Below are positions 1 to 7,594 of a stretch of DNA of 64,000 bases, piece by piece. A program made the position numbers and the translations under genes. Positions within the stretch are counted from its first letter, which is position 1. The number at the start of each line of letters is the position of its first letter. The notes under the pieces were generated by a model. The model was given only the letters and a program-made list of their open reading frames with translations, was not told the origin of the DNA and did not search any database. This DNA is from Lachnospiraceae bacterium (GTDB lineage: Bacteria > Bacillota > Clostridia > Lachnospirales > Lachnospiraceae). The DNA is taken from positions 1-64,000 of the forward strand of contig JABZIZ010000007.1 in the NCBI GenBank assembly GCA_015258065.1, written 5' to 3'.

Positions 1-671
1 TGCTTGATTCCCTCCGGCTTCTCGATCCGATTTTCCGCCATAAAACGGACCATTTCTCCGCGAGCCATCTTACAATACACGCCCTTTTGCACTAGCTTTC
101 CCTGAACATCTTCAAAGAAATTGCAGGTGATATAGGAATCCTCCGCCTGCAAATACTTCTCAATACATTTCGAATACTCCTTCGAGGCGAGATTCACAAT
201 GATTCCGCTGCTGTCCCTTAGTTCCTTGTACAGTCTGTCTCCCCAGTAGGCATAGAGATTCTTCGCTCCATTCAGTTCGAGCTTCGCCTGCATCTCCAGG
301 CGGTAAGGTGTCACCCCGTCCATCGGCTTCAGAATCCCGTAGAAGCCGGATAGAATCCGAAGGTGTTCCTGCACATAGTGGAGCATCTCCGTCTCAAAAA
401 CGGTCGGAGCCATATACTGATAGGCGATTCCGTCATAGGAAAGAATCGCCGGTGTGAGCCTTCCTCTTAAATCCATCGACGAAAGACGCTCTATATTTTG
501 CTCGGCAATCCTGTCATTGCAGGCCCAAAGTGCCTTGAGTTCCGAAAAGGACTTCTCTTTCAACCTGGCCTTGATTGTTTCGGCATCGGAAAGGAAAACA
601 GGCAAGTCTCGGTAAGCAAGCCCATTTTCATCATGTTGCATCTTTTTTGCAGGGGAAAGAATGATTCGCAT
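1..671 (-). CDS. yaaA: YaaA family peroxide stress protein, 3' end outside window
   Basis: Reading the minus strand from an ATG at 671 gives an uninterrupted frame of about 223 codons that leaves the window. It opens MRIILSPAKKMQ and continues with LSYDGIAYQYM, LSGFYGILKPMD, YRLEMQ and IIVNLASKEYSK, all hallmarks of the YaaA/DUF328 (UPF0246) family. The E. coli member limits free iron and DNA damage during peroxide stress. Family members run to about 240-260 residues, so only a short C-terminal piece is missing. The upstream region is interrupted by a phage-like fragment, so the native promoter may have been altered. Family assignment is firm; function here is inferred. Confidence 0.9.
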   Translation of the reverse strand, partial: MRIILSPAKKMQHDENGLAYRDLPVFLSDAETIKARLKEKSFSELKALWACNDRIAEQNIERLSSMDLRGRLTPAILSYDGIAYQYMAPTVFETEMLHYVQEHLRILSGFYGILKPMDGVTPYRLEMQAKLELNGAKNLYAYWGDRLYKELRDSSGIIVNLASKEYSKCIEKYLQAEDSYITCNFFEDVQGKLVQKGVYCKMARGEMVRFMAENRIEKPEGIK

Positions 672-724
672 ATCAGCTAAGCTCTCCGAAGTCGGTGTTG
701 CTAGTCCTATCTCTAATCTTCCTT

Positions 725-868
725 TTGCGGTGCGTACAGATCGGCCTTTCGATCAGCGAGCTTGACCTGTTGACCATCGGCACGGTCAACGACATGTACA
801 TGGAAATGAGTAACGACGACTATGACTATCCGGAGGTCGCCACACAGGAAATGATGGACCGGTTCTGA
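725..868 (+). pseudogene. Phage tail-gene remnant (3' end only)
   Basis: The plus strand from a possible TTG at 725 to TGA at 868 reads about 47 codons and ends SELDLLTIGTVNDMYMEMSN, then DYDYPEVATQEMMDRF. From memory this resembles the C-terminal end of short tail-assembly proteins of Firmicutes siphophages, which end in similar DLLT-G-V-DM and VATQ-DF patterns. There is no ribosome-binding site and no upstream domain, and no other phage gene is nearby. I read it as a relic joined next to yaaA, followed directly by a hairpin terminator. The phage link rests on recalled pattern similarity only. Confidence 0.5.
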
Positions 869-875
869 ACGCATA

Positions 876-901
876 AGCCCCTGCCTTTGCAGACAGGGGC
901 T
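876..901 (+). terminator. Hairpin terminator after the phage remnant
   Basis: An 8-bp stem (AGCCCCTG at 876-883 pairing with CAGGGGCT at 894-901) is followed by a short T-rich stretch. It starts 7 nt after the remnant stop codon. It lies between that remnant and the converging toxin gene. Confidence 0.55.
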
Positions 902-909
902 CTTTCATG

Positions 910-1233
910 TTACCACTCGTTGGTCTCGTTTAGCTGATGCCGGATGTCTCTGCCGCCGTACATAATGCGTGCAATAGAAACCATATCAGCAGAGTAATCC
1001 ACGGTATAAAAAACCAGATAGTTATTGACGGGCAGAAAGCGGACACCTTTGCTGTGCCAGGGCTCCTCTTTATACAAGGGATTTCGATCTGGCATGGAAT
1101 CAAGCGCCCCGATCATTTCCATGATCTTATCTGTTATTTTTCTTGCTGTCTCAGGAACGAGCAGTGTAAATGCGATGTACTCATAAATATCCCGAAGGTC
1201 CTGCCTCGCCCGAAACGTATAGACAATCTTCAT
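910..1233 (-). CDS. RelE/ParE-family toxin
   Basis: This 107-residue protein starts MKIVYTFRARQDLRDIYEYI and contains PLYKEEPWHSKGVRFLPVNNYLVFY and SIARIMYGGRDI (quoted in parts), the usual layout of the RelE/ParE fold: an N-terminal helical hairpin, then a beta-sheet ending in an R-x-x-GxRD segment. Such toxins act on ribosome-bound mRNA (RelE) or gyrase (ParE); the sequence alone does not decide which. Its ATG overlaps the antitoxin stop as ATGA, so translation is coupled. It is the downstream gene of a two-gene operon on the minus strand. Confidence 0.9.
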   Translation of the reverse strand: MKIVYTFRARQDLRDIYEYIAFTLLVPETARKITDKIMEMIGALDSMPDRNPLYKEEPWHSKGVRFLPVNNYLVFYTVDYSADMVSIARIMYGGRDIRHQLNETNEW

Positions 1234-1547
1234 TTGCTGTACAGTCTCCTCATTTCGGTTTCCACATCGTCTGCGGAAATGACGCGGCCCGCTGCAATAT
1301 CATCCATACCCAGCTGCATTTCCGCATCGAACTGTTCCTTCGTCAGTTCACCGATGGAGACTGGCTTTGTGGCAGGCAGTCTCATTTCAAACGGCATGCC
1401 CCGCTGAATGACAACCTGCTTTAAGAACATACCAATTGCATTAGACATTGGGATTCCCAACTGACCAAGGATTATCTCAGCCTGCTCCTTTGTCGCGGGA
1501 TCAACACGCGTGTATACGTTCGCTGTTTTAGATATGGTTCTTGCCAT
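1230..1547 (-). CDS. RelB/DinJ-family antitoxin
   Basis: The product is about 105 residues and begins MARTISKTANVYTRVDPATK. The segment around residues 12-60 (VDPATKEQAEIILGQLG, then MSNAIGMFLKQV) is the ribbon-helix-helix DNA-binding region of RelB/DinJ antitoxins, and the acidic C-terminal tail would wrap the toxin. The ATG at 1547 is chosen because GGAGG lies 8 nt upstream at 1556-1560; the in-frame GTG at 1556 falls inside that site. A palindrome over the promoter suggests autorepression. The system sits next to a phage relic, consistent with mobile origin. Confidence 0.92.
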   Translation of the reverse strand: MARTISKTANVYTRVDPATKEQAEIILGQLGIPMSNAIGMFLKQVVIQRGMPFEMRLPATKPVSIGELTKEQFDAEMQLGMDDIAAGRVISADDVETEMRRLYSK

Positions 1548-1577
1548 GAAAAGCACCTCCTCAATGTTTCTGAGGAC

Positions 1578-1608
1578 AGTATATCATAAATGATTGCTTA
1601 AAGCAATC
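1578..1608 (-). promoter_or_regulatory. Promoter and operator of the RelB/RelE pair
   Basis: On the minus strand a TTGCTT -35 (1601-1606) is spaced 17 bp from a TATACT -10 (1578-1583). The -35 lies inside a perfect 8-bp inverted repeat with a 1-bp centre, GATTGCTTAAAGCAATC at 1592-1608. This is a natural site for the ribbon-helix-helix antitoxin to shut off its own operon. Operator role is inferred from position. Confidence 0.65.
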
Positions 1609-1671
1609 TAAAAGCAATTCCGAATGAAAACCCCTTTGTCATTGGACTCATCTGTCAAAGACGGGATTGTT

Positions 1672-1710
1672 CCTAAATCAAAATCGCCGGAGGCTTTTGG
1701 AGCCTCCGGC
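1672..1710 (-). terminator. Terminator of the EF-G-like gene
   Basis: A perfect 10-bp stem, GCCGGAGGCT (1686-1695) with AGCCTCCGGC (1701-1710), has a 5-nt loop and is followed on the minus strand by a T-rich stretch. It lies 30 nt past the stop of the EF-G-like gene. Confidence 0.8.
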
Positions 1711-1739
1711 TACATCAGGGGTCTGTTGCTCTCCCCTTC

Positions 1740-3827
1740 TTACTCTTCTGTTTCTCCGGCAGCCACCTTCGCCGCTCTTGCCGCCACTTCTCTATCCTGC
1801 ACTTCTGACGGGCACTGTTCATAGCGGGCAAATTCATAGGAGAAGGTGCCGCTTCCACCGGTCATGGAGCGAAGCTGGGTGCAGTAGCCGTACAGCTCCA
1901 TCTGCGGTACTTCCGCTTCCACCACCTGCTTGCCGTCTTCCGGGTTCATCCCCAGTACACGCCCTCTGCGCTTATTGAGATCTCCCATGACGTCTCCGGT
2001 GAAGCTGTCGGGCACCGTGACCTTTAGGGTCACAATCGGCTCTAACAGCACCGGTCCCGCATCCATAAAGCCTTTTTTGAACGCCTGGGAAGCGGCTACC
2101 TTGAATGCCATTTCCGAAGAATCCACCGGATGATAGGAACCGTCATAGAGGACTGCCTTCACGCCGACAACCGGATAAGCCGCCAGAGGCCCCCTTTGAC
2201 AGGATTCCGCCACTCCCTTTTCTACTGCCGGGAAGTAATTCTTGGGAACCGCACCGCCTACCACTTCCTGTTCGAAGATATAAGGTTTGGACAGATCGCC
2301 GGAAGCGGAGAACCGCATCTTCACATGACCGTACTGCCCGTGTCCGCCTGTCTGTTTCTTATATTTGTACTCCACATCCGAAGTCTTCCGGATGGTCTCG
2401 CGGAAGGCTACCTTGGGTTTGGTTAGATCAATTTTTACCTTATACTGATCCTCCAACTTGGAAGCCACCACTTCCAGATGCAGATCGCCGATTCCGTACA
2501 GGAGCGACTGGTGATTCTCCGAATCATTGACCACTTTCAGGGTCGGATCCTCCGCCGCCAGTTTGGAGAGCGACTGGGAAATCTTGTCAATATCCGCCTT
2601 ATTCTGTGCATGATAGCGCATAGCGGTATAGGGTTTGGAAATATCGCTTGGTGCATAGGTCACAGGGCAGGACTTGGTGGAAAGGGTATCACAGGTGTCG
2701 GCGTCCAGCTTTTGCAGCGCACCGAGATCTCCTGCATGCAACTCCGCAACTTCCGAGGATTTATTGCCCTGCAGTAGATAGAGCTTGCCGATCCTCATCT
2801 CCTTCTGCTCGTTGGCGTCATACATGGTGTCATCCGTTTTCAGAACACCGGATCTTACCTTAATAAACGAATATTTGCCGATAAAGGGATCGACCATCGT
2901 CTTATAGACAAAGGCTGTCTTTGGCTTTGCGAAATCGAAATCCGCCTGGAAAATCTCGTTGGTTTTCGTATTGATACCTGCCATCTTACGATTATCCGGA
3001 GACGGCAGGTATTTTACGATGTCGTCCATAAGCGTATACATCCCCTGGCAGAGCGTCGAAGATCCCATCTCTACCGGCACCACCGATCCGTCACAGACAC
3101 TGACGCGAAGGGCGGCACGAATTTCCGCTTCCGAGAAGGTTTCTCCGCTAAAATAACGATCCATGAATTCTTCGCTGGTTTCCGCAACCGCCTCCATGAG
3201 GGTATCATGGTAAAGAGAAAGATTTTCCTTATTATAATCCGGTACCGGGATCTCCTTCACTTCTTTGCCTTCCCAGCGGAAGCCTTTTTCCTGAATGACG
3301 TTTACATAACCGACAAACTTGCCCTCTTCTCGAATCGGCATATTAAAGGGTGCAATCTTCTTGCCGTAACGATCGGTCAGATCCTGCACGACCTGACGAT
3401 AGGAGGCATCGTCAATATCCATATCGGAAACAAAGACCATCCGCGGAATCTTGTATTTTTCACACAGCTCCCAGGCCTTTTCCGTCCCCACTTCCATACC
3501 TGCCTTACCGGAGATGACGATGATGGCCGCATCCGCCACACTCATCGCCTCCTCTACCTCTCCGACAAAATCGAAGAAGCCGGGCGTATCCAGCAGATTG
3601 ATCTTGCAGCCTTCCCACTCCATCGGAATCGTCGTTGTGCTGATGGAAATTCCACGCTTCTGCTCTTCCTTATCGAAATCGCTGATGGTATTCTTATCTT
3701 CCACCCGTCCCATTCTGGAAGTCAGACCAGCCAGATAGGCCATCGCCTCTGCAAGTGTCGTTTTTCCGCAACTCCCATGTCCCAGCAGAACCACGTTGCG
3801 GATTTTGTCAGTCGTATAAACGTTCAT
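1740..3827 (-). CDS. EF-G-like translational GTPase
   Basis: The 695-residue product has the full EF-G domain order: GTPase (1-280), domain II, and domains III-V. The G1 loop is GHGSCGKT (16-23), where canonical EF-G has GHxDxGKT. G3 is DTPG (80-83). G4 reads SDMD (134-137) instead of NKMD. These changes, together with DKNTISDFDKEEQKRGISI, mark the divergent EF-G2/FusA2-like group rather than the housekeeping elongation factor. Its exact role is not settled; related proteins hydrolyse GTP on the ribosome. ATG at 3827 has GGAGG 8 nt upstream; an in-frame start 12 codons earlier lacks a good site. It is a single-gene unit with its own terminator. Confidence 0.92.
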   Translation of the reverse strand: MNVYTTDKIRNVVLLGHGSCGKTTLAEAMAYLAGLTSRMGRVEDKNTISDFDKEEQKRGISISTTTIPMEWEGCKINLLDTPGFFDFVGEVEEAMSVADAAIIVISGKAGMEVGTEKAWELCEKYKIPRMVFVSDMDIDDASYRQVVQDLTDRYGKKIAPFNMPIREEGKFVGYVNVIQEKGFRWEGKEVKEIPVPDYNKENLSLYHDTLMEAVAETSEEFMDRYFSGETFSEAEIRAALRVSVCDGSVVPVEMGSSTLCQGMYTLMDDIVKYLPSPDNRKMAGINTKTNEIFQADFDFAKPKTAFVYKTMVDPFIGKYSFIKVRSGVLKTDDTMYDANEQKEMRIGKLYLLQGNKSSEVAELHAGDLGALQKLDADTCDTLSTKSCPVTYAPSDISKPYTAMRYHAQNKADIDKISQSLSKLAAEDPTLKVVNDSENHQSLLYGIGDLHLEVVASKLEDQYKVKIDLTKPKVAFRETIRKTSDVEYKYKKQTGGHGQYGHVKMRFSASGDLSKPYIFEQEVVGGAVPKNYFPAVEKGVAESCQRGPLAAYPVVGVKAVLYDGSYHPVDSSEMAFKVAASQAFKKGFMDAGPVLLEPIVTLKVTVPDSFTGDVMGDLNKRRGRVLGMNPEDGKQVVEAEVPQMELYGYCTQLRSMTGGSGTFSYEFARYEQCPSEVQDREVAARAAKVAAGETEE

Positions 3828-3905
3828 GCAATGATCCTCCATCCCTTTTGTTACGATATGCAAAATGATCCGGTGTCAAACGAATCTTCTCGCCTGTACC
3901 AGATC

Positions 3906-3934
3906 ATTTTACTAAATATCTATTTTATGCACAA
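3906..3934 (-). promoter_or_regulatory. Possible promoter of the EF-G-like gene
   Basis: Minus-strand TAAAAT (3906-3911) is 17 bp from TTGTGC (3929-3934). The -10 matches five of six consensus bases, but the -35 matches only the TTG. Confidence 0.35.
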
Positions 3935-3966
3935 GTTTTTCTGTGAAAAATATACAGAAACAGCCG

Positions 3967-5658
3967 CTATGCAATGTTTTCTGCCAATTTCAGCACCTGC
4001 TCCTGAAGAGAATGAACGGTCCTCTCTGACTCCTGCCTGCTATCTTTTTTTGCATAGAAATAAAATTTCAACTTCGGCTCCGTTCCGGACGGCCTGAGGG
4101 CAAACCAACTGCCATCCGTCAGATCAAAACGCAGCACGTCGGACCTTGGCAGATCCTCCACCTGTTCCGCATAATCGGTCTTTTTTTCTACCGCAAAATC
4201 GCCGAACGCCACCTGCTTCTGCCCCCGAAACGCCTGCATGATTCTGGAAATCCGCTCCTTTCCGGGAATTCCCTTCAGGATCATGGAGTACTGGCTCTCG
4301 GCAAAATAACCGTACTCCCGATACAGTTCTTCCAGATAATCCCGCAGATGCCTGTCGTTTTTCTTGCACCAAGCAGCCATCTCCGCCATTAACATGGCGG
4401 AACAGACGCCGTCTTTGTCCCTGACCTCTGCTGCCGGCGCACAGCCGATCGACTCTTCGTATCCGAAGAAGAAGGTCTCACCCCTGGCTTCCATCTGCGG
4501 AATCCTGCTGCAGATATTCTTGAATCCAGTTAGCGCATAATAGACGTGTAACCCATAAGCCTGCCCGATGGCACTGCCCATGCCGCCCGTTACAATGGAC
4601 TGCACCATTGCTCCCTTCTCCGGGAACAGCCCCTTCTCCTTCCTCCCCTGCGCCATGTAGGCAATCAGCATCGCTCCCGTCTGGTTGCCGTTTAGGAAGC
4701 GGTAAGAACCGTCCTCCTCCTGAATCTCCACTGCCATCCGGTCAGAGTCCGGATCTGTCGCAATCAGAAGTTCCGCCCCCGTTTCCCTCCCCAGCTTTTC
4801 CGCAAGCAGAAACGCCTTCGGATCCTCCGGATTCGGATAACCGACCGTTGTGAATTCCGGATCCGGCTCCTCCTGCTCTTTCACGATATGAAGGGAAGAA
4901 AACCCTCTCTTGCATAGTACCTTCTTCACAAAGGTGCTGCCTGCCCCGTTGAGCGGCGTATACACGACGGACACCGAAAGATCGATTTCCTCTCCGTCTC
5001 TTACCGACTGTTTTTTGACATAAGCAAGGTATTCTTCGTCAATTGCGTCTGTCGGAAAAATCAGCAGCCGCTTCTCCTGCGCTTCCTTGAAGTCCATTTC
5101 CCGGATAGGAGAAAAAAGATCTCTCTCCTTGATTTTTCTCGCCATTCCTTCCGCAACTTCTCCGAAAATCTGCGCCCCGTCCTGGTAATAGACTTTCAGT
5201 CCGTTATACTCCTTTGGATTATGGCTTGCGGTCATATTGATGCCGCAGACTGCCCGGAGCTTTCGAATGGCAAAGGAAAGCTCCGGTGTGGGTCTCATAT
5301 CCGGAAAGAGATAGACCCGAAAGCCGTTTGCCAGTAAAATTCTTGCCGCCAGGAAAGAAAACTCTTTTGAATGATAGCGACAATCATAGGCAATCACCGC
5401 TCCGCGCAGGGAATTCTCTCCCGTCTCCAAAAGGTAATCCGCGATCCCCTGCACCGCTCTGGATACGGTATACCGGTTCATCCGATTGCTTCCTGCCGCG
5501 CAAATGCCCCGCAGTCCTGCTGTGCCAAAATCCAGGTCCTGATAAAACCGGTCTGCGATCTCCTCTTCTTTTCCTTCGATTTCCAGCAGTTCCTGCCTCA
5601 TCTCCTCTTCCTGCGGCAACTTCGCAAGCCAATCTTTGTATCTTTCCAGCGGCGTCAT
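3967..5658 (-). CDS. Phospho-sugar mutase (phosphoglucomutase/phosphomannomutase family)
   Basis: The 563-residue protein interconverts sugar 1- and 6-phosphates, most likely alpha-glucose. The phosphoserine loop TASHNP is at 143-148. A metal-binding DPDSDR is near the middle, a sugar-specificity GYEESIG follows, and the C-terminal phosphate loop is RPSGTEPK. Length and the N-terminal DFGTAGLRG match the PgcA-type Firmicutes enzyme. ATG at 5658 follows a purine-rich GGAGGGAAGGAG; a GTG at 5697 is also in frame but lies in a repeat array. It is downstream of guanine deaminase, separated by a 27-bp tandem repeat. Confidence 0.93.
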   Translation of the reverse strand: MTPLERYKDWLAKLPQEEEMRQELLEIEGKEEEIADRFYQDLDFGTAGLRGICAAGSNRMNRYTVSRAVQGIADYLLETGENSLRGAVIAYDCRYHSKEFSFLAARILLANGFRVYLFPDMRPTPELSFAIRKLRAVCGINMTASHNPKEYNGLKVYYQDGAQIFGEVAEGMARKIKERDLFSPIREMDFKEAQEKRLLIFPTDAIDEEYLAYVKKQSVRDGEEIDLSVSVVYTPLNGAGSTFVKKVLCKRGFSSLHIVKEQEEPDPEFTTVGYPNPEDPKAFLLAEKLGRETGAELLIATDPDSDRMAVEIQEEDGSYRFLNGNQTGAMLIAYMAQGRKEKGLFPEKGAMVQSIVTGGMGSAIGQAYGLHVYYALTGFKNICSRIPQMEARGETFFFGYEESIGCAPAAEVRDKDGVCSAMLMAEMAAWCKKNDRHLRDYLEELYREYGYFAESQYSMILKGIPGKERISRIMQAFRGQKQVAFGDFAVEKKTDYAEQVEDLPRSDVLRFDLTDGSWFALRPSGTEPKLKFYFYAKKDSRQESERTVHSLQEQVLKLAENIA

Positions 5659-5692
5659 CTTCTCCTTCCCTCCATTGATCTGATTTTTTTCC

Positions 5693-5831
5693 TTCACAAT
5701 TTACAGGATCCTTTTTCCTACACAATGATAGGACCTTTTTTCCTTCACAATTGATAGGATCTTTTTTTCGTTTACAATTTATAGGATCTTTTTTCCCTTT
5801 ACAATTTATAGGATCTTTTTTCCCTTTACAA
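5693..5831. repeat. Array of about 27-bp tandem repeats between guanine deaminase and phosphomutase genes
   Basis: About six units share a core that on the plus strand reads ACAATTTATAGGATCTTTTTT. Core spacing, starting from 5705, is 25, 26, 27 and 27 bp. The unit nearest the deaminase is the last codons of that gene (FVKGKKIL plus stop). Copies grow more diverged towards the mutase gene, so the gene end seems to have been copied outward. On the transcribed strand every copy carries a purine-rich GTAAAGGGAAAAAAG-like stretch. Confidence 0.9.
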
Positions 5832-7074
5832 ATTTATCGGTCATTCTGCAATAACGGTTCAGATACATGCTTCTGCAAAGACGCTCGGACAGATCAAGTG
5901 AAAGAGGTGTTTTTGCCGCGGTGTCGTCCACAACGACGGCGTCAAAGTCATACCCTTCCTCGAAGGCGCCGACTTTTCCAAAAAAACTTCCACCGATGCG
6001 TGTTGCCATTGCAAAGGCGTCCCTCATGTCAAGAGGAGGCACCTCCTCCAGATATCTCCAGTACATCTTGGAAACTTCCACGGCACGCACCATCTCATCC
6101 GGCATCATCAGACTGTGTCCGCCTGCCACATCGGTTCCGATCCCGACCGGAATGCCAAGCTCCAGCATCTTCCGAACAGGAGCAATCCCGGAAGAGACGT
6201 TCAGATTCGATCCGGGACAGTGCGCCACATAAACACCTCTTTGCAGAAGCCTCTGCAGCTCCTCTTCGGAAGAAGAAATGCAGTGTGCCATGATGGTGGG
6301 GGAGGCGCTTCCCAGGGTGCCAAACCTGTCATAAGCATCCCCATAAAAGGAAGCCTCCGGCACCAGTTTCTGTACCAGTTGAATCTCTTTGCGGTTCTCG
6401 GACAAATGCGATTGAAGCGGGACTTTCTCTTCTTTTGCGATCTCTCCCAGCCCCCTCATCAGCGCATCCGAACAGCTGGGAATAAAGCGCGGTGTCAATA
6501 TCGGAAAGGTACGCAGATACCTGCGCCTGCTCTCCCCTATCCACTGTCTCGTCGCTTTCAGTGAATCCCCGGTATCCTCCACATAGAACGCAGGCGCATT
6601 CCGGTCCATATTCAACTTCCCGACATAGGTGATGAGACCGGATGCTTCCAGTTTGTCCATTAAAAGAAGGGTGCTTTCCGGGAAAATCGTTGCAAAAATC
6701 ACTGCGCGGGTGGTATAGGACCGGAATAGATCTTCTACAAAAATATCATAGGCAGTATCCGCATAGGATAGGTCCTTGTACCTGCTCTCTTCCGGAAATG
6801 TATAGGTATTTAGCCAGTCTAAGAGCTCCAGATCCATTCCCATGCCGCGATAGGTATATTGCGGCGCATGCAGATGGAGATCGGTCATACCGGGCAGAAT
6901 CAGCTTCCCCCTGCGATTCAAAACCTCTATATGCCTGTCCGCTTCCGGAAGCGTCTTCGAAAGAGAGGAGATCCTCCCTTCCTCATCTACGACCAGATAG
7001 GAGTCTTCTCTTACCTCCAGCTTTCTTTTTTCATCTGCAAAAACAAAGTCTCCCCGCAGGGCAAACCGCTCCAT
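5806..7074 (-). CDS. guaD: Guanine deaminase
   Basis: This 422-residue amidohydrolase converts guanine to xanthine and ammonia in purine salvage. The metal ligands HLH (67-69) sit in MTDLHLHAPQYTYRGMG; later come QSHLSEN, MAHCISSS and GTDVAGG, supplying the other His and Asp ligands. LELLDWLNTYTFPEE is characteristic of guanine deaminases as opposed to other amidohydrolases. The ATG directly abuts the stop of the thioesterase gene, so the two are probably translated together. The last eight codons are part of the tandem array that continues past the stop. Confidence 0.94.
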   Translation of the reverse strand: MERFALRGDFVFADEKRKLEVREDSYLVVDEEGRISSLSKTLPEADRHIEVLNRRGKLILPGMTDLHLHAPQYTYRGMGMDLELLDWLNTYTFPEESRYKDLSYADTAYDIFVEDLFRSYTTRAVIFATIFPESTLLLMDKLEASGLITYVGKLNMDRNAPAFYVEDTGDSLKATRQWIGESRRRYLRTFPILTPRFIPSCSDALMRGLGEIAKEEKVPLQSHLSENRKEIQLVQKLVPEASFYGDAYDRFGTLGSASPTIMAHCISSSEEELQRLLQRGVYVAHCPGSNLNVSSGIAPVRKMLELGIPVGIGTDVAGGHSLMMPDEMVRAVEVSKMYWRYLEEVPPLDMRDAFAMATRIGGSFFGKVGAFEEGYDFDAVVVDDTAAKTPLSLDLSERLCRSMYLNRYCRMTDKFVKGKKIL

Positions 7075-7503
7075 CTACAATTTCCCCTCCGCCTTCGTCA
7101 GAAATTTGTCTTCCGCAATGAGAAAACGCTCGTGTGTTCCCTCCGCTATCTTCTCTCTCTCATCGAAGACAGCAAAAGAAAAGATCAACTTCCTCCGATC
7201 GATCTCCGTTAGTTTCGTTTCACAGGTGACTTCCATTCCCACCGGTGTGGGAGCCAGATGGGACAGCTTGACTGCCGTCCCAACGGTTCCTTCCCCTTGA
7301 GAGAGGAAGGGGGCTACGCTCTTCCATGCCGTTTCTTCAACCAGCGCCAGTAACCTGGGCGTCCCCAGCACCGGGAGCGTTCCACTTCCCAGTGCCCTGG
7401 CCGTATCTTCCTGCGTCACCTTTATTTTAAGCTTCCCGGCAAGGCCGACCTGCAGTCCCTGATGGCCTCCCGCCCTTTCCTGTTGTTCCTTTTTCTCCAT
7501 CAA
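7075..7503 (-). CDS. Hotdog-fold thioesterase, fluoroacetyl-CoA thioesterase-like
   Basis: The 142-residue protein has the single hotdog domain of the FlK-like group. A Thr and a Glu eight residues apart in LGTPRLLALVEE, and a His in VKLSHLAPTPVG, correspond to the catalytic Thr, Glu and His of FlK. Fluoroacetyl-CoA is unlikely to be the substrate here; most relatives in gut and oral Clostridia have unknown acyl-CoA substrates. It starts at two adjacent ATGs behind GGAAAGGAAG and ends immediately before guaD. A purine-related role is suggested only by that position. Confidence 0.85.
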   Translation of the reverse strand: MMEKKEQQERAGGHQGLQVGLAGKLKIKVTQEDTARALGSGTLPVLGTPRLLALVEETAWKSVAPFLSQGEGTVGTAVKLSHLAPTPVGMEVTCETKLTEIDRRKLIFSFAVFDEREKIAEGTHERFLIAEDKFLTKAEGKL

Positions 7504-7594
7504 TCTTCCTTTCCACCTCAGTCTGTTTGCTCTACAGGGCTTACTGTCTTATCCTGCTTGCGCCGCAAGGTCTCTTGTCCGCCTTTCGCTCTTT

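Noticed and set aside
3207..4097. Plus-strand open frame of 296 codons
   Set aside because: It spans the start of the EF-G-like gene, the gap and the end of the mutase gene in antisense. It shows no family motif.
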